Below are positions 1 through 8,369 of a DNA stretch of 64,000 nt, piece by piece. This DNA comes from Piscinibacter sp. HJYY11. GTDB lineage: Bacteria > Pseudomonadota > Gammaproteobacteria > Burkholderiales > Burkholderiaceae_C. Position numbers and translations under genes: made by a program. Positions within the stretch are counted from its first letter, which is position 1. The number at the start of each line of letters is the position of its first letter. The stretch spans positions 3,584,746 to 3,648,745 of the forward strand of contig NZ_JAERQZ010000001.1 in assembly GCF_016735515.1 (NCBI RefSeq), read 5' to 3'. Under the pieces are notes generated by a model. The model did not search any database and was not told where the DNA came from. It saw only the letters and a list, made by a program, of their open reading frames with translations.

Positions 1-1475
1 GCCTGGCCGCTGCCCCGCTCTTCATCCGCCACGCGCTGGCCGCCGACGTGCCGCGTTTCGCGCTCGGCATCGCCTCGGGCCACCCGAGAGCCGACCGCCT
101 GGTGCTGTGGACGCGCCTGTCCGGCGCCGACCTGCCGCCCAAGGCCGAGGTGCAATGGGAGCTGGCCGACGACGAAGCCTTCACGAAGATCGCCGCCCGC
201 GGCAGCGAGGTGGCCGAAGCGGCCTGGGGCCACAGCGTGCATGCCGAGCCGCAGGGTCTCGCGCCGGGGCGCTGGTACTGGTACCGCTTCACCGCACTCG
301 GCCAGCGCAGCATGGTCGGCCGCACGCGCACCGCGCCCGCCGCGGATGCCGCGGCGACGCTGCGTTTTTCGATCGCGAGCTGTCAGCGCTTCGACCACAA
401 CCACTACGCCGCCTGGCGCCACATGGCCACGCAGGAGCTTGACCTCGTGCTCTTCCTCGGCGACTACATCTACGAGTACGCCTCGCCGCCGAACGCCCTG
501 CGGCTGCACCACGGCACCGCCACGCTCACGCTCGACGACTACCGTGCGCGCTACGCCCAGTACAAGAGCGACCCGGCGCTGCAGGCCGCCCATGCGCTGG
601 CCCCGTGGGTCACGGTGTGGGACGACCACGAGATCGAGAACGACTACGCCGCCGGCACGCCGCAGGGTGGCCCCGATCCGCTCTTTGCAAGTCGCCGCGC
701 GTTTGCGACGCAGGCCTACTGGGAGCACATGCCGTTTCCGACATCGTGGCGCCCTCGCGGCATCGACCTGCGAATCCACGACCGCTACGACTGGGGCACG
801 CTGGCCCGCATCCACACGCTCGACGATCGCCAGTACCGCGACGTGCAGGCCTGCGCCCGGCGCGGCCGCGCCGGCTCCAACACCGTGCCGCTCAAGGACT
901 GCCCCGAGCTCGTCGACCCGAAGCGCTCGCTGCTCGGCGAGAAGCAAGAGCGCTGGCTCGGCGAAGGCTGGGACACACAGCGCCCGTGGAACCTCGTCGC
1001 CCAGCAGACGCTGATGGCCCGCTTCAACTGGACCGACCCGGCGCAGGGCGGCACCTACTGGACCGACGGCTGGGACGGCTACGCCGCCTCGCGCCAGCGC
1101 CTGCTCGCCGGCGTGGCCGCGCGCAAGCTGCCGGGCACCGTGGTGCTCGGTGGCGACGTGCATGCGCACTACGTGGCCGACCTCAAGGTCGACTTCGACG
1201 ACGCCAAGTCGCCGGTGGTCGCGAGCGAGTTCTGCGGCAGCTCGATCTCGAGCAACGGCATGGCGCAGTCGCGTGTGGATGCGGCCCGGCCGTTCAACCC
1301 GCACCTGCACCACGCGCGCAGCGACCAGCGCGGCTACATGAGCTTCACGCTCGACGCGAAGCAACTGCAGGCGCAGGTACTGGCCGTGCGCGACCCGAAG
1401 AACCCGGCGTCGGAGGTCGACGTGACGGCGCGCTTTGCCGTCGAGCTGGGCCGGCCCGGCGCGCAGCCCGCCTGA
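1..1475 (+). CDS. PhoD-family alkaline phosphatase/phosphodiesterase, 5' end outside window
   Basis: The frame is open to the left edge and reads L-A-A-A-P-L-F-I-R-H-A-L-A-A-D before the first possible internal start (GTG at 48). That stretch looks like the end of a Tat signal peptide, so the true start lies upstream. PhoD family features follow: an N-terminal Fn3-like segment (SGHPRADRLVLWTRL), then the metallophosphatase core with SCQRF, the metal-binding FLGDYIYEY and WDDHEIENDY motifs, and the late GGDVHAHY motif. The likely product is a secreted Ca/Fe-dependent phosphodiesterase that releases phosphate from organic esters in the periplasm. Family assignment is firm; substrate is not known. 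It ends in TGA at 1473-1475 and converges on a LysR gene. Confidence 0.88.
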   Translation, partial: LAAAPLFIRHALAADVPRFALGIASGHPRADRLVLWTRLSGADLPPKAEVQWELADDEAFTKIAARGSEVAEAAWGHSVHAEPQGLAPGRWYWYRFTALGQRSMVGRTRTAPAADAAATLRFSIASCQRFDHNHYAAWRHMATQELDLVLFLGDYIYEYASPPNALRLHHGTATLTLDDYRARYAQYKSDPALQAAHALAPWVTVWDDHEIENDYAAGTPQGGPDPLFASRRAFATQAYWEHMPFPTSWRPRGIDLRIHDRYDWGTLARIHTLDDRQYRDVQACARRGRAGSNTVPLKDCPELVDPKRSLLGEKQERWLGEGWDTQRPWNLVAQQTLMARFNWTDPAQGGTYWTDGWDGYAASRQRLLAGVAARKLPGTVVLGGDVHAHYVADLKVDFDDAKSPVVASEFCGSSISSNGMAQSRVDAARPFNPHLHHARSDQRGYMSFTLDAKQLQAQVLAVRDPKNPASEVDVTARFAVELGRPGAQPA

Positions 1476-1639
1476 CGTCTCGAAAGGCGGAACGAGGCGG
1501 GCAACCCTTGCGTAGTCCCGCGTAGGTGCTGTCGCGTAAGTCGCGCAAATAGAGAGCTGTCTCTCGCGCCGAGGGCTGCAAACCCTCGCATACTCCGGCG
1601 CTCGCCGGCACCACCACGCCGGCCCCAGTGAAGTACACA

Positions 1640-1671
1640 CCCCCCGCCACACGCGGGGGGCCCATGGGCCC
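1640..1671. terminator. GC-rich hairpin between convergent genes
   Basis: Six C residues plus GC (1640-1647) pair with GC plus six G residues (1653-1660) around a CACAC loop. A perfect 14-bp palindrome (1658-1671) follows directly. The site lies between the converging ends of the PhoD gene and the LysR gene, so a bidirectional transcription stop is plausible. No U-tract is present, so intrinsic termination is uncertain. Two shorter stems (GAGAG/CTCTC and GAGGG/CCCTC, about 1552-1588) lie in the same 205-bp gap, which holds no gene. Confidence 0.35.
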
Positions 1672-1680
1672 TCCGAGGCT

Positions 1681-2586
1681 TCACAGCGGGTCGAGGTAGG
1701 GCGCCAGCGCCTGTGCCAACCACGCCATGAACACCTGCACCCGCTGCGGCAAGTTGCGCCGGTTGGCGTACAGCAGCGAGACCGGCAGCGACGGTGCCCG
1801 GTACTGCGGCATCACCTCCACCAGCATCCCCCGCGCGACCCAGGAAGCCAGCCCTGCCGCCGGCGCCTGGATCAGCCCCAGCCCTGCCACACACGCCGCC
1901 TGGTAAGCCTCGGTGCCGTTGACCGTGAGCATGCCGGCCATCGCGTGGCTGAGCACGTGGCCGTCTTGCACGTACTCCCAGCCCGAGGGTTTCGCGCCCA
2001 GGGTCGGCACGTAGTGGACCAGCCGGTGCGTGGCCAGGTCCTCGAGCGTCTCCGGCGTGCCGTGCTGCGCGAGGTAGGCCGGGCTTGCGCAGTTGATCTG
2101 CCGCAGCTGGCCCACCGGCCGCGCGATCAGGCCCGAGTCGGCCAGCGTGCCCACGCGCAGCACGCAGTCGAAGCCCTCGCGCACCAGGTCGACCCGCCGA
2201 TCGGTGCTGCTGAGTTCGATGCTCAGCTGCGGGTGCGCGGCCAGGAACTCCGGCAGGCGCGGGATGACCTGGTCGCGGGCGATCAGGGTCGGCATGTCCA
2301 CCCGCAGGCGCCCGCGCAGCGACTGCACGCCCTGCTGGAACATGCCCTGCAGTTCGTCCACGTCGGCCAGCAGGTCCTTGCAGCGCTCGTAGAAGGCCTG
2401 GCCGTCCTGCGTGAGCTGCACCTTGCGGGTGGTCCGGTGCAGCAGGCGGGTGCCGAGCTGGCCTTCGAGCTGCTGCACGACGGTGGAGACACGCGCCTTC
2501 GGCAAGGCCAGCTGCTCGGCCGCCTGGGTGAAGCTGCTGAGCTCGGCCACGCGCACGAAGATCTGCAGCCCTTCGATTGTTTTCAT
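1681..2586 (-). CDS. LysR-family transcriptional regulator
   Basis: This 301-aa protein has the standard LysR layout. An N-terminal winged helix-turn-helix (residues about 5-60, including FTQAAEQLALPKARVST and the RLLHRTTRKVQLT wing) is followed by a substrate-binding domain typical of the CrgA/PA0477-like subgroup. Start is the ATG whose complement is at 2584-2586. The divergent SDR gene begins 96 bp away, which is the usual arrangement for a LysR protein controlling its neighbour; regulation of that oxidoreductase is inference. The inducer is not identifiable from sequence. Confidence 0.92.
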   Translation of the reverse strand: MKTIEGLQIFVRVAELSSFTQAAEQLALPKARVSTVVQQLEGQLGTRLLHRTTRKVQLTQDGQAFYERCKDLLADVDELQGMFQQGVQSLRGRLRVDMPTLIARDQVIPRLPEFLAAHPQLSIELSSTDRRVDLVREGFDCVLRVGTLADSGLIARPVGQLRQINCASPAYLAQHGTPETLEDLATHRLVHYVPTLGAKPSGWEYVQDGHVLSHAMAGMLTVNGTEAYQAACVAGLGLIQAPAAGLASWVARGMLVEVMPQYRAPSLPVSLLYANRRNLPQRVQVFMAWLAQALAPYLDPL

Positions 2587-2681
2587 GGGTTGAACAAACC
2601 GATCGTTCTAAGAGCGTTTATCGCAGCGGATTGGATCAATAAAGTGCCTGCACCACAACCCGCTCCTGAAAGGCAGACCCC
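2587..2681. promoter_or_regulatory. Divergent LysR/SDR intergenic control region
   Basis: This 95-bp gap separates two divergent start codons and is more A/T-rich than its flanks. It contains a CGATCG palindrome near 2600 and A/T-rich hexamers around 2620 and 2640 that could serve as -10 elements. A LysR-type T-N11-A site is likely here by family rule, but I cannot single out one site with confidence. A purine-rich AAAGG lies upstream of the SDR ATG. Confidence 0.35.
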
Positions 2682-3446
2682 ATGAACACACCGTCTTCCA
2701 TCGCCCTCATCACCGGCGGCAGCCGCGGTCTCGGCAAGAGCATGGCGCTCAAGCTGGCCGAGCAAGGCCAAGACGTGATCCTCACCTACCGGCGCAATGC
2801 GGCCGAAGCCGACGGGGTGGTCGCCGAGGTCGCGCGGCTCGGCCGGCGTGCGGTGGCACTGGCGCTCGATGTCGGCGACAGCCGCAGCTTCCGCGCCTTC
2901 GCCGCCGAGGTGAAGCGGGTGCTGGCCGAGCAGTGGCAGCGCGAGCGCTTCGACTTCCTCGTCAACAACGCCGGTCTCGGCCACCACGCGAGCTTTGCCG
3001 AGACCACCGAGGCGCAGTTCGACGAGTTGATGAACGTGCACCTCAAGGGCCCGTACTTCCTGACCCAGGCGCTGCTGCCGCTGCTCCACGACGGCGGGCG
3101 CATCGTCAACGTGTCCTCGGGCCTGACGCGTTTCGCACTGCCCGGCTATGCGGCCTACTCGGTGATGAAGGGCGGCGTGGAGGTGCTCACGCGATCGCTC
3201 GCCAAGGAGCTGGGCCCGCGCCGCATCACCGTCAACACGCTCGCACCCGGCGCCATCGAGACCGACTTCGGCGGCGGCCTGGTGCGCGACAACCCGCAGT
3301 TCAACGCTGCCATCGCGGCGCAGACGGCACTCGGCCGCGTGGGCTTGCCCGACGACATCGGTGGCGCCGTGGCCGCGCTGCTTTCGCCCGGCAGCGCCTG
3401 GGTCAACGCGCAGCGCATCGAGGTCTCGGGCGGCCAGATGATCTGA
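2682..3446 (+). CDS. Short-chain dehydrogenase/reductase (SDR)
   Basis: A 254-aa classical SDR, normal for the family. The NAD(P)-binding TGGSRGLG motif is at residues 11-18, NNAG at 95-98, catalytic Ser at 145/146, and the YxxxK pair at Tyr159 and Lys163. An Arg-Arg pair after the second strand (YRRN) suggests NADPH preference, which is inference. It is FabG/Gno-like, but no close feature names the substrate. The gene is divergent from the LysR regulator, which probably controls it. Confidence 0.9.
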   Translation: MNTPSSIALITGGSRGLGKSMALKLAEQGQDVILTYRRNAAEADGVVAEVARLGRRAVALALDVGDSRSFRAFAAEVKRVLAEQWQRERFDFLVNNAGLGHHASFAETTEAQFDELMNVHLKGPYFLTQALLPLLHDGGRIVNVSSGLTRFALPGYAAYSVMKGGVEVLTRSLAKELGPRRITVNTLAPGAIETDFGGGLVRDNPQFNAAIAAQTALGRVGLPDDIGGAVAALLSPGSAWVNAQRIEVSGGQMI

Positions 3447-3503
3447 GCGCGCGCCGCCTCCGGCGCAACGGCGGCCAGGGCGCTTGCGATACTCGCCGCT
3501 CCC

Positions 3504-4493
3504 ATGCAGGCGATCCTGGCCGTCACCGTTCCCTTCTTCGCGCTCGTGCTGTGCGGCTACCTCGCCGCGCGGCAGCGCGTGCTGCCCGAAGCGGCGATCC
3601 CCGGGCTCAATGCCTTCGTGCTTTTCTTCGCGCTGCCGTGCATGCTGTTCCGCTTCGGCGCGAGCCAGCCGTTTGCGCAGCTGATCAACCCGTCGCTGAT
3701 CGCGATCTATGCGCTGGCGGCGCTGGTGATCGTGTTCTTCACCGTGGCCGTCACGCTGCGCCGTGTGGACGGGAAGGGCGTCGACACGAAGAACGCGGCC
3801 TTCGGTGCGCTGGTGGCGGCGTTCCCCAACACCGGCTTCATGGGCGTGCCGCTCTTGGTGGCGCTGCTCGGCGATCGGGCGGCGGGGCCGGTAATCGGCA
3901 CCATCCTGACCGACCTCTTTCTCACGAGCTCGTTGTGCATCGCGCTGGCCCAGGCCGGGCCGGCCGACGACGGCCAGCCCCATGACAGCGTGTGGGCGAC
4001 GGTGTTGCGCTCGCTGCGGGGCGCCTTGAGCAACCCGCTTCCCTGGTCGATCGGGCTGGGGGCGGCGCTGGCGGCGAGCGGGCTCGCGCTGCCGGAGCCG
4101 GTGTCCCAGGTCATCAAGATGCTGGCCGATGCGGCCTCGCCGGTGGCGCTCTTCACCATCGGCGCGGTGCTGTGGCGGGCGGGGCAGCATGCGCACACGC
4201 GAACGCCGCTCGGGCAGTACCTGCCGGTGGCGTTGATCAAGCTCTTCGTGCACCCGCTGCTGGTGCTGGGCATCGGGCTGCTGCTGCGCGCCGGCGGACT
4301 GCCGGTGCCGGAGTTCGGCTTGATGGTCCTGATGCTCGCCGCCGCGTTGCCGAGTGCGAGCAATGTGTCGTTGCTCGCCGAGCGCTATGGGGCCGACAAC
4401 GGGCGGGTGGCGCGGATCATCATGGCGAGCACGGTGTTGGCGTTTCTGACGTTTTCGTTGTTGGCTTGGGGGGTGGGGGTTGGGCGTGGTTGA
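3504..4493 (+). CDS. AEC-family (auxin efflux carrier-like) permease
   Basis: A 329-aa hydrophobic protein with about ten predicted membrane helices in two five-helix halves. The N-terminal half has the family pattern (LCGYLAARQRVLP, then PGLNAFVLFFALPCMLF), a central hydrophilic loop lies near residues 155-170, and the C-terminal half has AAALPSASNVSLLAERYG, a typical AEC closing motif. Members export small organic acids or auxin-like compounds across the inner membrane; the substrate here is unknown. It begins 57 bp after the SDR gene and may be co-transcribed. It converges on sppA. Confidence 0.85.
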   Translation: MQAILAVTVPFFALVLCGYLAARQRVLPEAAIPGLNAFVLFFALPCMLFRFGASQPFAQLINPSLIAIYALAALVIVFFTVAVTLRRVDGKGVDTKNAAFGALVAAFPNTGFMGVPLLVALLGDRAAGPVIGTILTDLFLTSSLCIALAQAGPADDGQPHDSVWATVLRSLRGALSNPLPWSIGLGAALAASGLALPEPVSQVIKMLADAASPVALFTIGAVLWRAGQHAHTRTPLGQYLPVALIKLFVHPLLVLGIGLLLRAGGLPVPEFGLMVLMLAAALPSASNVSLLAERYGADNGRVARIIMASTVLAFLTFSLLAWGVGVGRG

Positions 4494-4623
4494 AGGCTTG
4501 TTCACGGCGTGACGCCGCGCCGGGATGTGCGCCCGGCGGCGCAGTCCCTTTGCTTTGCTTGCCCAGCGAGCTTCGCTCGCTCGTTCAGACAGCTGCCCGA
4601 AGTCAGTTCACCAAGCGCGCTTC
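4494..4623. other. Convergent intergenic stretch with three hairpins
   Basis: No gene is seen between the ends of the AEC permease and sppA. Three inverted repeats are stacked here: CGGCGT/ACGCCG (4505-4517), CGCCGGG/CCCGGCG (4518-4538) and AGCGAGC/GCTCGCT with a TTC loop (4565-4581). None has a U-tract. They may mark the transcription ends of both genes or a small REP-like palindromic unit; the sequence does not decide. Confidence 0.4.
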
Positions 4624-6471
4624 TCAGGGCTGCCCACACAAACAATGCGCCACCGCCGCAAACGGCTTGCGCCCCTCGGTCAGCTCGGTGACCCACCCCA
4701 GCTCGCGCCGCGCCTCGCGCAGCACCGGCCCCATCCCCGGTGCCACCTGTGCATCGAGCCAGCCGGCCACGCTCTCCCGCACGCCGCCGCTCAGCCAGGC
4801 CAGGAGCTTCTCCGCCCGCCCGGCTTCCGGCTGGATCACGAGCACGCGCGGGTTCTCGCCCAGCTCCGCCCGCTTGGCCGCCGACTTCAGCGCATCGGCG
4901 TAACCGCCCAGCGTGTCGACCAGCCCGCGCTCCTTTGCCTGCGCCCCCGTCCACACGCGGCCCTGCGCCACCGCGTCGATCTTGTCGGGCGTGGTCTTGC
5001 GGGCCTGCGCGGCGCGGGTGGTGAAGTCGGTGTAGACACGGTTGATCGTGGACTGCAGCAGCTCCGCGAAACGCGGGTCGAGCGGGCGGCGCGGGTCGCC
5101 GGCGCCGGCGAGCCAGGTGGTCGTCACGCCGCCGGTGTGCACGCCGATCTTCTCCAGCGCTTTGTCGGCCGAGGGCAGCAAGGTGAACACACCGATCGAG
5201 CCGGTGACGGTGCCCGCATCGGCCATCAGCTCGTCGGTGGCGAGCGAGATCCAGTAGCCGCCTGAGGCGGCCACGTCGCCCATCGACACCACCACCGGCT
5301 TGCCGGCCGCGCGGGTGAGCTCCAGCTCGCGGCGGATCAGCTCCGAGGCGAAGGCCGAGCCGCCCGGTGAGTTGACGCGCAGCACCACCGCCTTCACCGA
5401 CTTGTCTTCACGCGCCTTGCGGATCAGGTCGGCGGTCGACAGCCCGCCCACCTGGCCGGCCGGGGCGCGGCCGTCGACGATCTCGCCTTCGGCGATCACC
5501 ACGCCGACCGCGTCGCCCACCGAGGCCGGTGAGTGGCGCGCCAGGTAGCCCTCGAACGACACCTGGCGGAAGGTCTTGCCCTCGGCATCCTTCGCCCCGC
5601 GCTCGATCATCAGCGTGCGCAGCTCGTCGCGGGTCTTCAGGCCGTCGACGAGCTTGGCCGAGAGGGCGAGCTTGGCCGCGTCGCCGCCCTCGGCCGCCAG
5701 GCGCTGCGGCAGCTCGTTGATGAGCGCCATCAGGGTGCCGGCCGGCAGCTTGCGGGCCTTTTCCACGCCGTCGACATAGCTGCCCCACAAGCCTCCGTAG
5801 GCATAGCCCATGGCCTCGATCGTCTCTTGCGACGGGCCGTTCAGCGTGAAGGGCTCGCCGAAGTTCTTGTAGGTGCCGGCGCGCACGAGGTTGACGCTGA
5901 TGCCCAGCTTGTCGAGCGCATCGCGGTAATAGTTCTGGTAGCGGCCGAAGCCCTTGATGAACACCAGGCCCATCGGGTGCAGCAGCACCTCGTCGGCATG
6001 CGCCGCCAGGAAGTACTGGGCCTGCTCGTAGTGGCCGCTCCAGGCGGTGACCTTCTTGCCGCTCGCGCGGAAGCGCTGCAGCGCCGCGGCCACCTCCCGC
6101 AGGCTGGCCATGCCGCCGCCCTGGAATTCATCGAGCAGCAGCACGGCGCTCGTGATCTGCGGGTCGCGGGCGGCCGCGTCGAGCACCGTCAGCACGTCGC
6201 GCAGCTGCGTGCTCTTGGGTGCCTCGCCCGAGAGCTGCGACAGGGCGGCGTCGCGCATGCCCTGCGCATGCTGCTCGACCAGCGGGCCACGCAGGTTGAG
6301 CACCAGCGCGGTCTGGTCCTCCAGCTTGGGCGGTCCACTGGTGGCGATGGCCACGATCACGATCGTCAGGATCAACAGGAAGATCAGGTTGAGCACCAGC
6401 CGGCGGGTGCCGTCGATCAACCACCAGGCACGCCCCAACCAGCGGCGCAGGGCAGAACGGGGAGCGGTCAT
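4624..6471 (-). CDS. sppA: Signal peptide peptidase SppA, 67K type
   Basis: A 615-aa inner-membrane serine protease of the long (67K) SppA class, with two tandem S49 domains. One N-terminal membrane helix (about residues 28-50) anchors it, facing the periplasm. The catalytic lysine lies in AGTYKNFGEPF of the first domain and the nucleophilic serine in GDVAASGGYWIS of the second, matching the E. coli Lys/Ser dyad. It degrades cleaved signal peptides in the membrane. Start is supported by GGAGA a few bases upstream of the ATG at 6469-6471. It is transcribed alone and divergent from the RNA candidate and the DUF488 gene. Confidence 0.95.
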   Translation of the reverse strand: MTAPRSALRRWLGRAWWLIDGTRRLVLNLIFLLILTIVIVAIATSGPPKLEDQTALVLNLRGPLVEQHAQGMRDAALSQLSGEAPKSTQLRDVLTVLDAAARDPQITSAVLLLDEFQGGGMASLREVAAALQRFRASGKKVTAWSGHYEQAQYFLAAHADEVLLHPMGLVFIKGFGRYQNYYRDALDKLGISVNLVRAGTYKNFGEPFTLNGPSQETIEAMGYAYGGLWGSYVDGVEKARKLPAGTLMALINELPQRLAAEGGDAAKLALSAKLVDGLKTRDELRTLMIERGAKDAEGKTFRQVSFEGYLARHSPASVGDAVGVVIAEGEIVDGRAPAGQVGGLSTADLIRKAREDKSVKAVVLRVNSPGGSAFASELIRRELELTRAAGKPVVVSMGDVAASGGYWISLATDELMADAGTVTGSIGVFTLLPSADKALEKIGVHTGGVTTTWLAGAGDPRRPLDPRFAELLQSTINRVYTDFTTRAAQARKTTPDKIDAVAQGRVWTGAQAKERGLVDTLGGYADALKSAAKRAELGENPRVLVIQPEAGRAEKLLAWLSGGVRESVAGWLDAQVAPGMGPVLREARRELGWVTELTEGRKPFAAVAHCLCGQP

Positions 6472-6549
6472 GAGATCTCCAATGTGTGAACCATGTCACT
6501 TTAAGTGAGGGTGAATAGCGCCATAAGGAGCCTGTCAAGCCCCGCCGAC

Positions 6550-6723
6550 GTAACCAAAGGTGAGCCGAACCTTGGCCGGCGCCAAGACGCGGTGTTGTCC
6601 TACAGGCGCATCCTGCACCGCGTCATAGCATTTGTCTCGGGCCACGGTTCCCTCCTCCCTCCCTCCCTGAATGCTGTGGCTCATTCAGCGGGCCAGTGCG
6701 CGAGCACGGCCCGCTTTTCTTTT
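6550..6723 (+). ncRNA. Candidate small RNA with anti-Shine-Dalgarno CU tract
   Basis: No protein gene is evident here, yet the strand is densely structured and ends in a textbook terminator. In order: a stem CTTGGC/GCCAAG (6571-6586); a long stem GACGCGGTG/CACCGCGTC (6586-6594 with 6616-6624) enclosing CAGG/CCTG (6603-6606, 6612-6615); an open pyrimidine tract of C and T only (6649-6668) rich in CCUCC; a stem CTGAATG/CATTCAG (6667-6673, 6682-6688); then the terminator. The CU-rich loop could pair with ribosome-binding sites, as in known CCUCC-type sRNAs. The 5' end is a guess and no clear promoter was identified. It might instead be the leader of the downstream DUF488 gene. Confidence 0.5.
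6688..6723 (+). terminator. Strong intrinsic terminator with no gene upstream
   Basis: GCGGGCC (6688-6694), a bulged A and GTGC (6696-6699) pair with GCAC (6704-6707) and GGCCCGC (6708-6714) across a GCGA tetraloop. TTTTCTTTT follows at 6715-6723. That is eleven base pairs plus a U-tract, oriented for the plus strand only. The nearest upstream gene, sppA, is on the other strand, so this stop must belong to an RNA gene or to a leader/attenuator 44 bp before the DUF488 start. Confidence 0.85.
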
Positions 6724-6766
6724 GGCGTTGCCCACAATGCAGGCTTCGCGTTCGAGGAGTGGCCCC

Positions 6767-7153
6767 ATGCCCATCCGCATCGTTCGACTCGGTGAGCCCC
6801 GTGCCGCGGGCGAGGGCCTGCGCATCGGCACCGTGCGCCGCCCGCCGCGCGGCGTGCCCAAGGCCGAGTTCGCGAAGCGCGACTACTACGACGTGTGGTT
6901 GCCCAATCTTGCGCCCAGCGAGGCCTTGCGGAAGGAAGCGTTGGCCGCGGAGACTGACGCGCAATGGAAGGCCTTCGCCCGCCGCTACCGGGCCGAGATG
7001 AAGGAGCCGGAGCGCGCGCACCTGCTCGACACGCTGGCCGCGCTCTCGCACACCGCGGCATTCGCCCTCGGCTGCTACTGCGAGGACGAGAACCGCTGCC
7101 ACCGCTCGCTGCTGCGCGACTTGCTGGCCGAGCGAGGCGCGGTCTTGAAGTGA
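6767..7153 (+). CDS. DUF488 family protein
   Basis: A 128-aa protein of the DUF488 family, normal length. The N-terminal RIVRLGEPR segment, the YYDVWLPNLAPS stretch and the closing LGCYCEDENRCHRSLLRDLL motif (Cys-x-Cys and Cys-His) are characteristic. The conserved cysteines suggest a redox or metal role, but function is unassigned. The start ATG at 6767 was chosen because GAGGAG lies 6-8 bases upstream and the homology begins there; longer upstream starts run through the terminator. The flavoprotein gene follows 37 bp downstream. Confidence 0.85.
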   Translation: MPIRIVRLGEPRAAGEGLRIGTVRRPPRGVPKAEFAKRDYYDVWLPNLAPSEALRKEALAAETDAQWKAFARRYRAEMKEPERAHLLDTLAALSHTAAFALGCYCEDENRCHRSLLRDLLAERGAVLK

Positions 7154-7190
7154 TAGCCTTGCCCGCTCTCTGAACCCGACCGCCGCTCCC

Positions 7191-8369
7191 ATGTCCCAGC
7201 CCCTCGTCATCGTCGGCTCCGGCCTCGCCGGCTACAACCTCGCCCGCGAATTCCGCAAGCTCGACAAGGAGACGCCGCTCGTCGTTGTGAGCCGCGACCA
7301 CGCCGGCTTCTATTCCAAGCCCATGCTCTCCAACGCCCTGGCCGGCAAGAAGACGGCGGCCATGCTGGTGATGAAGGCTGCCGAGAAGATGCGCGAGGAG
7401 CTCAACGCGACGCTGCTCGCCAAGACCGAGCTGAAGCGGCTCGACACCGCCGCGCAGACCCTCGAGCTCACGAGCGGCGAGACCATCGCCTACCGCGACC
7501 TTGCGCTCGCCCTCGGCGCCGACCCGATCCGCCTGCCGTTGCCAGGCGACGCCGAGCCGGACGTGCTCTCGGTCAACGACCTCGACGACTACGCACGGTT
7601 CGCCGAGCGGCTCGAAGGGGCCGACACCGTCGCCATCCTCGGTGGCGGCCTGATCGGCTGTGAGTTCGCCAACGACCTGCTGCACCGCGGCGTGGCACCG
7701 ACGGTGATCGACGTCGCCGACAAGCTGCTCTCGCGCCTGCTGCCGCCGCAGGCGAGCGACCGGCTGCAGGAGAAGCTTGGCGCCGCCGGGGTGGCGTTTC
7801 GCCTGGGCGTGTCGGTCACACGCGTCGACCGCGACGTCAACGGCTATCAACTGACGCTGAGCGACGGCAGCCGGCTCTACGCCGACCGTGTGCTCTCGGC
7901 CATCGGCCTGCGGCCGCGCACCGGCCTGGCCTCTGCGGCCGGCATCGCCACGCAGCGCGGCGTCACCACCGACCGGCTGCTCGCCACCAGCGCGCCGCAT
8001 GTCTACGCGCTCGGCGACTGCGCCGAGGTCGCCGGCCTGTCGCTGCCCTTCGTGCTGCCGCTGATGGCGCAGACCCGCGCACTCGCTGCCACGCTCGCGG
8101 GCACGCCGACGCCGGTGGTCTACCCCGCGATGCCGGTCACGGTGAAGACCCCGGCCTGCCCGACCGTCGTGTGCCCGCCGCTGCCAGGTGGTGCCGGCAG
8201 CTGGACGGTGGAGCTGAGCGACGACGCCTGCACGGCCCGGTTCACCGACGCGACGGGCCGGCTGCTGGGCTTTGCCCTGCTCGGCACGGCGGTCTCGCAG
8301 CGCCAGGCCCTGGCCGCGCAGGTGCCGGCCTGGCTGGACGGCTCAGATCGCCAGAGGGTCGACGTCTAG
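7191..8369 (+). CDS. FAD/NAD(P)-dependent oxidoreductase, rubredoxin reductase-like
   Basis: A 392-aa pyridine nucleotide-disulfide oxidoreductase-type flavoprotein. It has the N-terminal FAD motif VIVGSGLAGYN, a second Rossmann motif AILGGGLIGCEFA for NAD(P)H, and the ALGDCAE motif that closes the FAD site. The C-terminal 70 residues resemble the rubredoxin-binding domain of rubredoxin-NAD reductases. It has no CxxC redox pair, so it probably passes electrons directly to a small acceptor such as rubredoxin, a role in alkane oxidation or oxidative stress. No rubredoxin gene lies in this window. Its 3' end overlaps priA by 27 bp, tail to tail. Confidence 0.85.
   Translation: MSQPLVIVGSGLAGYNLAREFRKLDKETPLVVVSRDHAGFYSKPMLSNALAGKKTAAMLVMKAAEKMREELNATLLAKTELKRLDTAAQTLELTSGETIAYRDLALALGADPIRLPLPGDAEPDVLSVNDLDDYARFAERLEGADTVAILGGGLIGCEFANDLLHRGVAPTVIDVADKLLSRLLPPQASDRLQEKLGAAGVAFRLGVSVTRVDRDVNGYQLTLSDGSRLYADRVLSAIGLRPRTGLASAAGIATQRGVTTDRLLATSAPHVYALGDCAEVAGLSLPFVLPLMAQTRALAATLAGTPTPVVYPAMPVTVKTPACPTVVCPPLPGGAGSWTVELSDDACTARFTDATGRLLGFALLGTAVSQRQALAAQVPAWLDGSDRQRVDV

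Noticed and set aside
2583..4505. 640-codon minus-strand open frame opposite the SDR and AEC genes
   Set aside because: Shadow of two well-supported plus-strand genes; composition is repetitive Arg/His/Gln.
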